Positions 23,067 to 34,103 of a DNA stretch of 64,000 nt are shown here, piece by piece. Source of the DNA: Coptis chinensis (Eukaryota > Streptophyta > Magnoliopsida > Ranunculales > Ranunculaceae); contig CM027378.1 in NCBI GenBank assembly GCA_015680905.1, positions 82,241,501 through 82,305,500 of the forward strand. Direction: 5' to 3'. Below the pieces are notes generated by a model. It was not told the DNA's origin. It saw only the letters and a program-made list of their open reading frames with translations, and ran no database searches. Within the stretch, counting starts at the first letter, position 1, and the number at the start of each line of letters is the position of its first letter. The position numbers and the translations under genes were made by a program.

Positions 23067-23500
23067 TTAGCTTGAGGATTGCTGCATTGAGGACCCACCC
23101 CTTGACTGCTGTGACCTTGGTGTTGTCACCCGTTGTGACCCAACACCACCACCAATGGAAACTCTACGTTGTTGTGACTGAACCCCATCATTTCCATCAA
23201 AATCAGGAGGACCACCACCACCTACTCGACTCGAACCACTACCATCCCCACGACGACCACCACCTCCTCGACTTGGACCACTGGCACGAACTTGAGCATG
23301 ATCATCATCATCGCTATTGTTATCGTTATCGTTATCAACAACATTGTGAGTATTATCGTGCTCCCCATCACTAGGCATTCTCCATGTATCAAGATCATAA
23401 TATATTTCACCATCAAGTTGAGTGTCATTAGGAGATAAAGTTGCTTCAAAGTTATCTTCAGGATTGGGATTCGAAACAGGTTCCCAATTTCCACGGCAAA
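23067..23500 (-). other. Open frame with acidic and Gly/Ser-rich tail; possible hAT transposase C-terminus
   Basis: The minus strand holds an open frame of about 140 codons. It has an acidic stretch (DNDNDNNSDDDD) followed by a Gly/Arg/Ser-rich tail and a stop. Upstream codons read NPNPEDNFEATLSPND and GEIYYDLDTWRMP, resembling the linker and tail after the dimerisation domain in hAT-like plant transposases. I see no zinc-finger or dimerisation motif, so the family is uncertain. The frame stops abruptly upstream at a repeat-rich block. Confidence 0.3.
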
Positions 23501-23850
23501 AAACCGTTGCTAATCATTTTTGCAACGGTTAAAAAGCGTTGCAAACAGAACTTTCCAACGGTTATTCACCGATGCGAACAAAAATTTCCAACGCTTATTA
23601 ACCGTTGCAATAATGATTTGTAACGCTTTTTATAACCATTTCGTACACAAATTTAAAACCTTTGCAACGGTTTTTTGATTTCACAAACGCTTTGTAAGCG
23701 TTAGGAATTTGTTAAAAAAATTACCAATGGTTCTTAACCGTTGCAAAGTTGTCAGTTAATTTTTAAAAAATAAATCAGTTTGTTCACGCCTATTCGTTTG
23801 TAACGGTTATAAACCGTTGCTGATAAATTTTTTTTTTATCATACTTTGTA
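23496..23850. repeat. Block of AACGGTT/AACCGTTGC words (CACTA-like subterminal repeats)
   Basis: At least ten copies of TTGCAACGGTT, AACCGTTGCAA or AACGCTT-type words lie in both orientations within 350 bp. Arrays like this are typical subterminal repeats of plant CACTA elements (family knowledge). I found no CACTACAAGAAAA terminus beside it, so the element end is missing or degraded. Confidence 0.5.
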
Positions 23851-23879
23851 ACGACCAGCTAAACCTACAAAAAGATACT

Positions 23880-24801
23880 CCTCTTGCACCATCATCCTCC
23901 AAATCAAGGCAATCAACAAAATCATTACGTCTTGTATCATTCAAGCTTTGCAACCGCAACAACTGACCCTCTAATTCCTAAATCTTCGAAACATAACTTT
24001 TCACTAAATCGCAGTCCTGAAATGCATACAAAAACATCAATATCAATGACCAACCAACCAAATTTGAAATTAAATCTAAAAAGCAAAGTTTACATTGTAA
24101 AATAAATAATAACAATAATAATAGTACTAATATTCTAATAATAATAACAAGAACAAGAACAACAATAATAATAAGTGTCAAACCTGCTGTTCATCCCCAC
24201 TCTCGATCTCATCCGTGGATTTGCCATTTCGAGCAGACTCAATTTTCAAAAGCAGTTTATCTTTTTCTACCTGACAAATTCAGACAGTTATTGTAAGACT
24301 AAACGTGGAGATGTAAATGCATATTAACATAATAGTCACAAACAACAGTTCATACCAGTATACAGAAGGAAGTCAATTCAAAGTTTTTCAATTTCGTTCT
24401 CAAGTATATGAATAATAGACTCTATGAAAGACATGTGGGATGCTTACTGAAACAACAATAGCAACATTGAAAAAAAATTGTCCAACAAACCTGAGCATCA
24501 AAAGCACAATGTGCTAGCTGTTCACAGTTAAGCTTTCGTTCTCTAAGCTCCTGATGTAGTTATGAATTACTTGCTTCCAGCAATGAAATTTTGTGCCCAA
24601 GAATCTAAGGAATAAAGAGAGTAAGAATTTTGGCAAAAGAGTATTGTTACTCTGTTAGTCAAGTTCTTAACAGTGGCTTGATACCTGAAGCTCCTCTGAT
24701 GGTGTACCACCTTCTCCACAAAAATAAAGAAGCTCAGCTTGCAATTGCTCAACTTGGCTATGCATTCTTTGCATTTGAGCTGTCATTGGGTCACAATTTA
24801 T
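23880..24801 (-). pseudogene. KIN-4 (FRA1-like) kinesin fragment, four exons with stops
   Basis: Exons on the minus strand: 24801-24685 (MTAQMQRMHSQVEQLQAELL and GTPSEELQ), 24604-24491 (HKISLLEASNS, stop, LHQELRERKLNC), 24270-24184 (VEKDKLLLKIESARNGK) and 24016 to about 23880 (DLVKSYVSKI, stop, ELEGQLLRLQSLND). The order and wording match the coiled-coil stalk of plant KIN-4 kinesins, microtubule motors that influence cell-wall deposition. Junctions are GT-AG and phases join, but two in-frame stops break the reading. Motor and tail are absent. Retained introns show a genomic copy, not a retrocopy. Confidence 0.85.
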
Positions 24802-24828
24802 CTACATAAAGCAAGAAAACAATGACAC

Positions 24829-26190
24829 TTATTTGTTCACCCAGCTATTTGTCATTTTGTCCCCTCTCCCGAACCACAACATATACATCATCAATGACAG
24901 AATGAAATAGAAAACAAAGGATAAATCCCCAACATAAAAGTGTACGATTCCCAATACACCATAAGCTTCAAGTCTAATTTCTCCCGAAAAAACAAAAATA
25001 ACCTTTGAAAAAGGACTAGCAGTGCCACTTGTGGTGCGCTTTTCCTCTAATGTGTGATTTAACATTTTTTTTTTAAATGAAAGGGAAAAAAAACATTTCC
25101 TATGAATTGTAGATCTTAGTTTCATGTCTGTTGCGTGATTACTGGTTCTACCCTTATGGATTATGGTTTTGATGTCTATATAACAGATGTGACCATCAGA
25201 AGAATATATATGTATTCATCATTTCATTTATTATGATGTTTCAATCTTAAGAAATCTATCCTACAGGTTTTCAATGACACCTTTCATTTCAAATGTAAGA
25301 ATCCCCAACTAGTGAATTACCGATTACCTCAAGTCAAAGAAGAAACCAATCATTTTCCTTCGCTTAAAAGGCAACTAGCTTTGCGAGATTGATGGTATTG
25401 GTTTTTTAGAAATGAATGTGATACAAAGTTACAAGCAAAGATGGAAGCTAAAGTAAACAACTAACAGATATCATCAATATAAACTTGAAAAATGAGCTCA
25501 AATTTATTAACACATTGATATTCATATTCTTATCAATGGTCAGAGGAACTTCATTCAGCTAACTATTATCAGAAAAAAACAATGCATATGCTTATAGGTA
25601 AAACCAAAAGGTGTGTCCATAGCATTTGAGGCAGCGCAAACCCCTGTCAGTCACTGATATGACCAGATCTAAACCTTCTTCCCCTTAGGCTGTCTACTTT
25701 CTTTTAGAACAGTAACTTAAAAGAGTGAAAAGGAAGAAGCATGCAGGTATGATTTATATGATAATGAATACAATAGGCACTTCATAACAAGCAGTTTGAG
25801 ACTATGAGCACCCTCAAAAGTATGCCACCGAATTCAATCAACCAGTTTTCAGTACTACGTAGATGATCAATATATACTTAGCCCAAAGGGAAATGACTCC
25901 ATCTTCTTAGAAGCCAAATACTGAAGTCAACAAGAAACAATAACAATGATCAACTTGGTACATAATTCCTGTGTTTACAGAACCCATACACATCTGCGAT
26001 CTATTTATCAGCATATAATTGGTGCGGAAACACATTTAACTGTGTAGATGTTTGATTGCTTTTCATTTAGTGATCTTTTTATGTTTTTATATGTGTACAG
26101 TTATCTTTTTATGTATGAGAGCACTGTAATGATATCAACATATTATCACTGTGTCTATGCAGAATTAGGCTTAGAACTTCAGGGTTGCAG
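24829..26190. other. Intervening stretch without recognised gene
   Basis: AT-rich sequence lies between the kinesin and PDH-E2 fragments. Short open frames exist, but none reads like a known protein and no clean splice pattern is seen. It may be intron or flank from either captured gene. Confidence 0.35.
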
Positions 26191-26286
26191 TCATGAATTT
26201 CGTCTATTTCCACTCAACCCAAGCCACGTAATTAAGGATGAGTGATGTCCAAAGAGAAAATAAAGATTAAAAAAACTAGACTTTAC

Positions 26287-26801
26287 CAGCATTTTACTCT
26301 TCACACTGAAGAATCCATCTGCACCTGTCACAACTGTAGGCTTTGATGCTCCAACGGCCATGATAGCCCCCTGTACATGTTTCAAGCATACCATGAAAAA
26401 GTAAGTAAAACAAGATAATACTATAAAGGTGATGGAGGCAAAGAGACTCTAGCATGTCACTCACTTGGCCTGGTGGAAGAATTGCATCAAATCTGTCCAC
26501 TCCAAACATCCCCAAATTGGAAAGAGTGAATGTTCCTGAATTTTACAAGATTACACCCATGCAGTTTCTTAATATCACTGGACAGACATTGTTACAAAGA
26601 AACGGAATGTACAAAGAACCAGATTAGTAAACAACCTGAGTTATACTCATGGGGATGAAGTTGCTTTGACCTTGCTTTCTCCACTGGCTCTGACAGGTGC
26701 AGCTGCCTTTGTTGCAGAGACTTCACCATTCTCTCTCCTCCTTTATCTGGGCTTGGGACCGGCAACGGCGGAGTTAAAAATGGGGTTGTTATCTCTTCAA
26801 C
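26287..26801 (-). pseudogene. Plastid pyruvate dehydrogenase E2 (dihydrolipoyl acetyltransferase) fragment
   Basis: Three exons on the minus strand: 26801-26636 ending KARSKQLHPHEYNSG, 26535-26465 (TFTLSNLGMFGVDRFDAILP) and 26370-26287 (GAIMAVGASKPTVV and GFFSVKSKML). These are consecutive exons of the acyltransferase domain of the plastid PDH E2 subunit (LTA2/PLE2 type), and the junctions join in phase. The first half of the first exon does not resemble the enzyme, so that exon is chimeric or frameshifted. The final exon with the catalytic HxxxD (DHR) motif is missing, so no enzyme can be made. Confidence 0.85.
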
Positions 26802-26964
26802 CTGCAAAAAAACAAAAAAACTTTCATAATATAGCATTCAGACAATAAACATTCTTATAAACCATCTAGCCATCATACCATCATAACAAGCTATAGTGCA
26901 CAAGTTCCTTTTACATCTTGCGAAACTCTCCAGTTTCTTTTCCTCGCCACCACCACCACCAATT

Positions 26965-27128
26965 ATATCCAAAAATATCGTAATTAAAACAAAAATTTTG
27001 TATATCGTCGAAATATCACGATATATCCACAAATATCGTCGATACTTATACTGGTATTTATCCAAATTAATATCGCGATATTTATATACCCATATCTGAA
27101 ATCTCGATATATATCACGATATTTTGTA
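26965..27128. repeat. ATATCG-word repeat, copy 2
   Basis: The words AAATATCG, CGATATATC and TATCACGATAT recur in both orientations. It has the same style as 22783-23012 and the complete element at 61565-61941. It directly precedes the second copy of the 53-bp exon repeat region. Confidence 0.55.
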
Positions 27129-27318
27129 CTATGATCGCAAGAGCTTATAGAGAAAATTCAGTCCATCAGGGAGTTGTCCATCTTTCAAACGTTTTACTCT
27201 TCTTTTAAGAAGTTTTTTAGTTTTCGGTCGATGGGCTGGATCAAATGCAGCTAACAAACACAATATCGCAGGAGCTTCTAGAAAGTTCAGTCCATCAGGG
27301 AGTTGTCTTATATATATA
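27129..27318 (-). pseudogene. Exon-like fragment, copy 2, with an internal duplication
   Basis: The minus strand reads QLPDGLNFLEAPAILCLLAA then FDPAHRPKTKKLLKRR, and a second QLPDGLNFL follows. The phrase comes from a 25-bp direct repeat (about 27150-27174 and 27284-27308). The core (27218-27270) matches 22719-22771. The parent gene is not recognised. Confidence 0.45.
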
Positions 27319-28093
27319 CTAGTTTGTAGGCCGTACATATGCACCGGCTCTTTTGAAAACATTTAGGTTTTTTTTAGAAAATTGGGACTACTGTTTTAGT
27401 CGCTAACCCGTTCTAATTTTCTAACAAATTATTTTTAATGAAGTTTTAATTAAGTTTTAAAAACCCGTTTTTTCAATTGGGAGAGAGATTTTGTTGTAAT
27501 AGGAGAAGGATTCTCGTTTTAATTAGAAATGCTAGAATTTGTTTTAATAGGAGAGGAATTCCCGTTATAAAAAAAGATTTCCAATTTTCAAATATGAGAG
27601 AAATTTCTGTTTTAATAGGAGATGACGTGGAATTTTAATAGAGCTCTAAAAATACTCTTTGTGAGAACTTTAATATTAAGATATTTAAAAACTTGCTCAA
27701 CAATCATAACTATACATATAGAAATTTTCTAACAAATCATGATTCCTGTTTTCGTTGCTAACCCGTTTTAATTTTCTAACAAATTGTTTTAATCCAGTCT
27801 TTAAAACCCATTTCAATTTCTCAACAAATTGTTTTTATTGTGTTTTAAAACCCCATTTTTTAATTGGAGGAAGGATCATGTTTTAATTTAGAAGTGTGAT
27901 TCCCATTTTTAATAGGAGAAGGATTCCCGTTTTAATTAGAAGTGCTAGATTTTTCTTTTTCAATGGAGAGGAATTCCCATTACAATAGGAGAATAATTTC
28001 CGTTTTTTAATTGGAATAGGGATCCTGTTTTAATTTAGAAGCGTGATTACCGTTTGTAATAAGAGAAGGATTCTCATTTTAATTAGAAGTGAT

Positions 28094-28128
<35 letters not shown>

Positions 28129-28311
28129 AATAGAAGATGAATTCTCATTATAATAAGAGAATGATTCCCGTTTTAATTAGAATGTTATGCTATAATTTTT
28201 CTTTTCAATAGGAGAGAAATTCCCGTTTTAATAGGACTTGATGACGTGGAATTTTAAGAGTGCTAGAAAAATACCCCTTGTGGGAGCTTTAATATTAATA
28301 TATAGATATAG
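27319..28311 (-). mobile_element. Helitron (non-autonomous), about 1 kb
   Basis: On the minus strand the element ends with a GC-rich imperfect hairpin (GCCGGTGCATATGTACGGC), ten or so bases and CTAG (27319-27322), the Helitron 3' signature. It starts near 28311 with TCTATATATTAATATTAAAG, the TC-plus-AT-rich 5' start of plant Helitrons. The outside bases are A and T, with no target duplication, as expected. The inside has several degenerate repeats of GAGAGGAATTCCCGTTTTAA type. A second copy of the 5'-end region lies near 27640-27690, suggesting a tandem or nested insertion. There is no coding. Confidence 0.7.
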
Positions 28312-28642
28312 ATATATATTTATAAAGTAACTTGGTCTTTTAATGCTGTTATATCGAGAGGTCGGGGAGAAAACAGTTTTGGGAGATCCTACGGTAAACA
28401 ATCACTTACTTTCTAAGAGTCCTACTAAAAACCACCAAATAGAGTCCTATATACTTAGTTACTTACTATACAAAATATTCGCTTTCTTCTAACAGTCCTA
28501 CTGAAAACCACCAACTTAGAGTCCTATATACTTGCCAAAAACAAATGGAAGAAAACTTTATAGAGAGTTCATTCGTTCGTTCGCCTATTCACCCATGCTC
28601 CTTCTCTTCACGCTAGCAAAAAAAACCCTTTTTTCCCCCTTT

Positions 28643-29140
28643 TCTTCACGCCAAAAAAAAAAAAAAAAATGTTCTTTTTAGTTTTCTGACTTACCCAACC
28701 CAATCCATATTAGAAGCTTCTGAAGCATGAGAGATATCACAGTGGAACTTCTTGCCTTTCCCAACTTGAAAAGTTTGAGAGTCCATATAAAAGGGGGATA
28801 CCAATATGGTGAAATTTTGACAGAATTATTTAGTTACTTGCCTAATGTTGAATCTCTTCTCTTTACCAAAGTAAGTTCCCTATAATGTTCTAAGTTCTTC
28901 ACGCCAAAAAAAAAATGTTCTTTTTAGTTTTCTGACTTACCCAATCCATATTAGAATCTTCTGAAGCATGAGAGATATCACAGTGGAACTTCTTGCCTTT
29001 CCCAACTTGAAAAGTTTGAGAGTCCATATAAAAGGGGGATACCGATATGGTGAAATTTTGACATAATTATTTAGTTACTTGCCTAATGTTGAATCTCTTC
29101 TCTTTACCAAAGTAAGTTCCTTATAATGTTCTAAGTTCCT
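28643..29140 (+). repeat. Tandem duplication of a 241-bp unit containing an LRR exon
   Basis: The stretch from TTCACGCC plus an A run to the donor-like AAAGTAAGTTCC occurs twice, offset by 241 bp, with only a few differences. Each copy carries the same exon of an F-box/LRR gene. The A-run lengths differ (about 17 and 10). Confidence 0.85.
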
Positions 29141-29517
29141 TATACTGAAGTAAATATAGGAAATAAATATAAAGTAAATTGTTGTACTTAATTTCTGTGC
29201 TAATGCTAAAGTTTTGATTTTGGATTTTCATGTAGGAAGTTGATATAATTTTCTTTGAAGGTAATGGGTGTTGGACACTTGAAGCAATTCCTCAATCTTT
29301 TCTGTCACACTTGGAAGTCAGTTGAGCTTAGGAGTTTTGATGGAAATGAGAACGACCTTGGTTTGGTTGAGTTTTAATGAAAAATGCAATAGCCTTACAG
29401 AAAGTGACTATCAGAAGTTCTTCAACACTATCCGCAAACCCAAAGAAGCAATTTGAGGTTACAAAGCAATTGTTAATGCTTCCCAGAGACTCAACATGTG
29501 TAATCGACTTCTCCTGA
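28716..29517 (+). pseudogene. F-box/LRR-FBD protein gene fragment
   Basis: The duplicated exon reads VELLAFPNLKSLRVHIKGGY, then ELFSYLPNVESLLFTK and a GT donor. After an acceptor near 29236 the frame reads EVDIIFFEGNGCWTLEAIPQ. A frameshift near 29320 follows, then SFDGNENDLGLVEF, ANPKKQFEVTKQLLMLPRDS, TCVIDFS and a stop at 29515-29517. This is the leucine-rich repeat and FBD part of plant F-box proteins, substrate adaptors of SCF ubiquitin ligases. The F-box itself is absent. The exon duplication and frameshift show it is not functional. Confidence 0.8.
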
Positions 29518-32500
29518 AGTACTTGAATTTGCAGGTATTATGAAAAAAACACCCTACTTGTAATTGACTGGTATTAAGATATGTTTTGTAATTAGGTTTA
29601 TTTACTGAATTTCATATGCAGAGCAAGGGAAGAAGAGTGAAAGTGCACAAAGGGTTATTCGAAGTAAGTCACCGGCGCACCACCCGAAGGTGCTTCTTTA
29701 CCCAACGTCAATATAGAATCTGTCAGATTCCGGGAATTGAAAGGCAACAAATGAAACAAAATCAGAGGCGACGTGCATTTTTCATTTGAAGAGGAGCCCT
29801 TGCTCTAGGTAAAAGTTGTTTTGAACTTTCTATCGACGGGGTATCTCTAAAGGCTATCAAAGCTTCAATGGATTCCTATAATCAAGGGTTTAACAAATCT
29901 TATACTTGGAGGTATGAGTGAGGATGGTTTTTTTTATGCGCCAGCTTGCATTTTCCTTCCGTATATATGAACTAAATTTGTTTTGTTGAATTGTTATTAC
30001 TTCAAATTATGCTATGTGATAAACATAAAAATGATAGTTTACCTACGAAATGAACGATAAAACTCAAAACATAAGTAAACTAAAACTTATTACGAGCCTA
30101 ATTGCTATCAAGTTTTCTACTCTCAATTCTATCAAAATAGAGTGGAGTAACAAATTCGTTCCACTCCTAGTTCTTTAGCATGGAATGATTTCTTAATTAA
30201 CTAATCAGTCTTATGTCTAGTGAGAGATTTACGAGGGGAATTCTATACTACGGGGTGGATTCAATTGACAAGTTACGAATAACGGAATGCTACGGAATAC
30301 TGAAATGTGAATCTAGATAAAGAACTAGAGGGGAAGTGAATCCACCTTAATTCGACTTAATCCTACTAACAAAGACTCGTCGTGATCCAAATTGAATGCT
30401 TCGCATATCAAAATAGTAATTATAATCCCTAATTATACATGGCATTTCTACCAATTCATAACTAGCATGTGAGTGATTAAACCCATTCTCATGGTGAATT
30501 AATCGTTTCTAGAGTGAAATAATTATCACGACGATTTCTAAGTTTAACAAAGATCAAGCGTCATCAAGGCTTCTTCAACCCCTCTAATGGAGGTTTAGCC
30601 TTGATTCATACTACTATCATTTCCCATTGATTTAAAACTAGACATCATATAAAAATTCTATCTTTATGCAATTTATCTAAACAATAATTGAAATCTCAGG
30701 TAATAACTAGGAAATGAATAACAAGTAATAAGGGAGTTTAGATCTAAACAATTGTAAATGACAAAATCGAAATGAATAAGAATCTACTAATTTATTTATC
30801 TAATCAATGAAGATCAATGATTTAAGAGTTTCATCTAAAACAAGAATTGAATTTTAAACTAAACTTAATTAAAAACAATTAAAACTAGATCTAGAATTAT
30901 CTATAGTTTTAGGTCTAATTAGCTACCATTAACAAAGAGCTAAGTTTTTGTTTTTATATGTTAAGATCCAAAAATCGTGCATGGGCTTGGAGCCATGTTT
31001 TGGGCCAGAGAATCAGGCCCAAAACCCAATACTTTCAGTCTAAAAAGGCCTTTTCAGCTGTAGTTGACTTCGACAGACTTTTCGTCCACTTCTGCTCCTC
31101 TGATTGGGCCAAGGATTGGACCATTGGAAAGCTCTTTCCGATTCCGAGCCGGTCGTTTTGACATAAGGTAGACCCAATTCCGAGGTCTGAGTCCAAAGAT
31201 CTGACGCGAGGAAGTTCTAACGACTTTGTGTCTTTGTTTACGCCCACGTTGACTTTGACTTTTCAGCTTTGACCGAGCTTTAGAAAGGCTTTGTCTTCTT
31301 AAATCTTGGCCTTTAATCACAGAACTCCTTAGCAACCAACCATTGCTCTTTTATCTCATCAAAGTGGCACCTTTCTGCACATAATTGACTTTGAAGCACG
31401 AACGCGATAAAAACACGTGTCGGTATTAACTTTTAATTATTACTCACATAATTGGTCTAAAAGTATGACTGTTACAGGGTTAAAACTACAGTTTTGGGCT
31501 CTTATCACTATGTCAAATATTCCAATCTCTCACTCATTCACATTCATGAAATCAAGATGCTATTTTAATTATATATATGTTACATAATTATTGGATTTGG
31601 TTTATGAATTATTTTAGCATCCCTATTTATGTGTATATATATGCTCAAGGAAAAGACACACATGAGACTTTGAATATGCTGACAGTTTTCCTTTTCTCCA
31701 TATTTTCATTTGTTTTAGTGATTTTGGTCGTGTAATTATTTTCCTGGACTATATCAACATTTTGTGAGATGGGATGTGTAATTGTGTTTCTTTAGATGTG
31801 GCATTGCTTAAGTTGCTTCATGATAAGTTCCCCACTATTGCAAGCATGGGTTAAAGCAACTTCTTGATGAAGCAATATAAATAACAAATTCTGTTGATGT
31901 ATAAAGGGAGTTTACTGTAATATAATGATCCCGTCGAATCAGCTAGTATAGAAGAGTTGACATGCCCCTATTTTTTTTTAACACAGTAAGCCTAGAAAAA
32001 ACAGGAATGTTACTAGGGGAGTGTGAACTTATTCAAATTTTTTGAAGGTAGTACATGAGAATATGAGCTGATAACCATGACCAACAAGGTAGGGGGGAGT
32101 GCTCTAAATCAGAAAGATAGGTGACACTCCCACTACGTTAGCGCCCTAGCTATCAACCCCTCTTCGTGTGCGAAAGTTTGTTCCCAACCATTCAAATGAA
32201 GTACTGTTGGCTCATAAAAAATTGCAACCCAGTCTGCATAAAAAACAGAGTCTATATATTTTCCTTCCTATTTCATTATCAAGGAGTATGGCTGACACTA
32301 TCAGACTCTCATCTAGAGTGAGAGAGGAAAGAAGATGAGGATGAAGGGATAGTAGAGAACCTCTAACAAGTAGACTGTTATCTACTTGCTTGCAGAGCTT
32401 GGAAATATTATTTGCAGCTTGACTGTATTCTAGAGACACATTGCTTAAACTGATATGTGTGCCATGGTGATGCACTAAGTTGTGATTGGTCTGCCCTTGG

Positions 32501-32566
32501 AATTAGGAGCTACTTTCAGAAACTTTTCTATCCACATAGGATCTTGGAAGTGGCCTACTATATATG
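29518..32566. other. Three kilobases without a recognised gene
   Basis: The stretch is AT-rich from 29600 to 30960. A GC-richer block (about 30975-31330) follows, with no conserved protein in any frame. Its look, a GC-rich block with GGGCC and purine-rich words after a long AT stretch, recalls an old LTR or LARD-type remnant. No TG...CA pair, PBS or polypurine tract was found to prove it. Long A/T homopolymers occur throughout. Confidence 0.3.
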
Positions 32567-32739
32567 GAGAAAACTGCAGACAAGTGGGGGAAGAATGGAA
32601 TGGGTGATGAGTGACATGAGAAGTGGTGGGAAAATTACAATGCCTCTGGCCAAGCTGAGAAGTGGGCACACAAATGGTGCAGCATTGACCCCTATACACC
32701 TCTTGAAGCTGGGCATGCTCATGTTTGGCATGAGAGGTA
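32567..32739 (+). pseudogene. ESV1 (EARLY STARVATION 1)-like exon with a premature stop
   Basis: The frame reads EKTADKWGKNGMGDE, a TGA stop at 32612-32614, then HEKWWENYNASGQAEKWAHK and LEAGHAHVWHER before a GT donor. Repeated Trp/Lys/Glu/His blocks of this form are the hallmark of ESV1/LESV proteins, which bind plastid starch. The stop falls where the family has Trp (TGG to TGA). Only one exon is present. It shares orientation with the quinone-oxidoreductase fragment and the Helitron 3' end downstream. Confidence 0.75.
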
Positions 32740-34103
32740 CCAAAATATCACTATCTTAAATTGCCTTAAAGTCTTACTTCCAGATTTCCTTTGTGTGTAA
32801 TTAACTATTAAAAACCCCATATTTTAAAATATGTTTCTATGTTGACATTAAAATATGGCGTGTTTCTGATATTCGTTTGCTCCTCTTAGAAAAGTTCTGC
32901 GACCAATAATCTCCACATGTATACAACTTTACGTGATAAATGCATCATAGTCTTATCTTGCATATCTCAGAACTACTGATTTTCTCTCATGTTCTATGAG
33001 TAGTTGCATCCTGACTACATTAGTTTGAGGTTCATACCTTTAAGAATATTTGCATTCAGTCAACCCTTAGAAGTTCAAAACCAATCAGAAATCACACTAG
33101 CTGAGTTAGCCAAATCTTGGATCAATTGCATATGGTTGTTAGATAAGGAAGAAGATTTATGGATTAGGTGGGGTACAAATTCAATTATACATGTCCATTA
33201 GTGTATCATTACCATAAGAACAAGAAAAGCATGACCATCAAAGGTGGAACTTTAGTTATGTCCTAAAGCTTGAATATAATTTTTGGCCATGTTAGTTAGG
33301 ACTTAGGAGCTGATTTTTTGTGAGGGAGTATGCCTCTCTCTTCACTGCATTGTGAAAATATATATTGTTTAGTTTTTGGTTTGTTATAGTTAAAATTATA
33401 GCTAGAATTTATTTTCAATTGTTCGCAAGTATAATAACCCAAAACCGCTTCAGCTGCAGGTTTGAAAATAGGAGCTTATCCTCTGAGGTTGATCATCCAC
33501 AGATGAATCCCGAGTAGATGTAGAAACCACATTACGAAGACTCTTCAAAGTGACCTTAAACTCCATAGCACATCTCGCATAGCAAAGTGAACGAGATATG
33601 ATAGCGTGGGGCACCAATAGATGGATTGGAAGGTGCTTCTCTCTGCTAGACATCAACAACAAAATCAGATAAATTTGGACAAAGTCAGCACAATATCTTG
33701 AATTTATTCAACAAATTTAGTTTTGCCTAAGAAGAAAACTATGGAAGCAAGCCCATTCTTGGGAAGCGAATGACGATGAAGAGGAGAGCCACGGAGGTGC
33801 TCAGAGAGTTTAGTGTGCCCAGCAGTAGTGAACCATGATTTAAAACAACTATTTTAAGCAAGAACCTTTTGAATTATGTTTCTACTTTTTATGTGTCCTT
33901 AATTATGTTGAACAAGGGTAGTCCTGGAGTAAGCGAGTGGAATTGGGAGGTCTATGCCATTATGTGGATTTTCTATATGCTTTGATGTTTATCCCAATAA
34001 AATGAGTTGTTTCTGCTTGTAGTGCTCTCCTCCTGAATGTTTTCCCTAGATAGTTTAGTTAGTGATCTTTTTATTCTGAGATGTGTGGTTTATGTTTATG
34101 AAG
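32740..34103. other. Stretch between captured gene fragments
   Basis: No recognisable exon is seen. Short open frames near 33004-33201 (plus) and 33450-33662 (minus) do not read like known proteins. It is probably intron or filler within the gene-carrying segment. Confidence 0.3.

Noticed and set aside
23496-23850. CRISPR-like array of short repeats
   Set aside because: Repeat words are irregularly spaced and in both orientations, in a plant nuclear genome; they fit transposon subterminal repeats.
23978-24181. Leu/Ile/Val-rich frame as a membrane protein
   Set aside because: Most of it is a translated (AAT)n-type repeat in an intron; only the last residues belong to the kinesin exon.
31035-31335. 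Overlapping open frames in the GC-richer block near 31,000-31,300
   Set aside because: Frames on both strands with no conserved motif; a product of locally higher GC rather than a gene.
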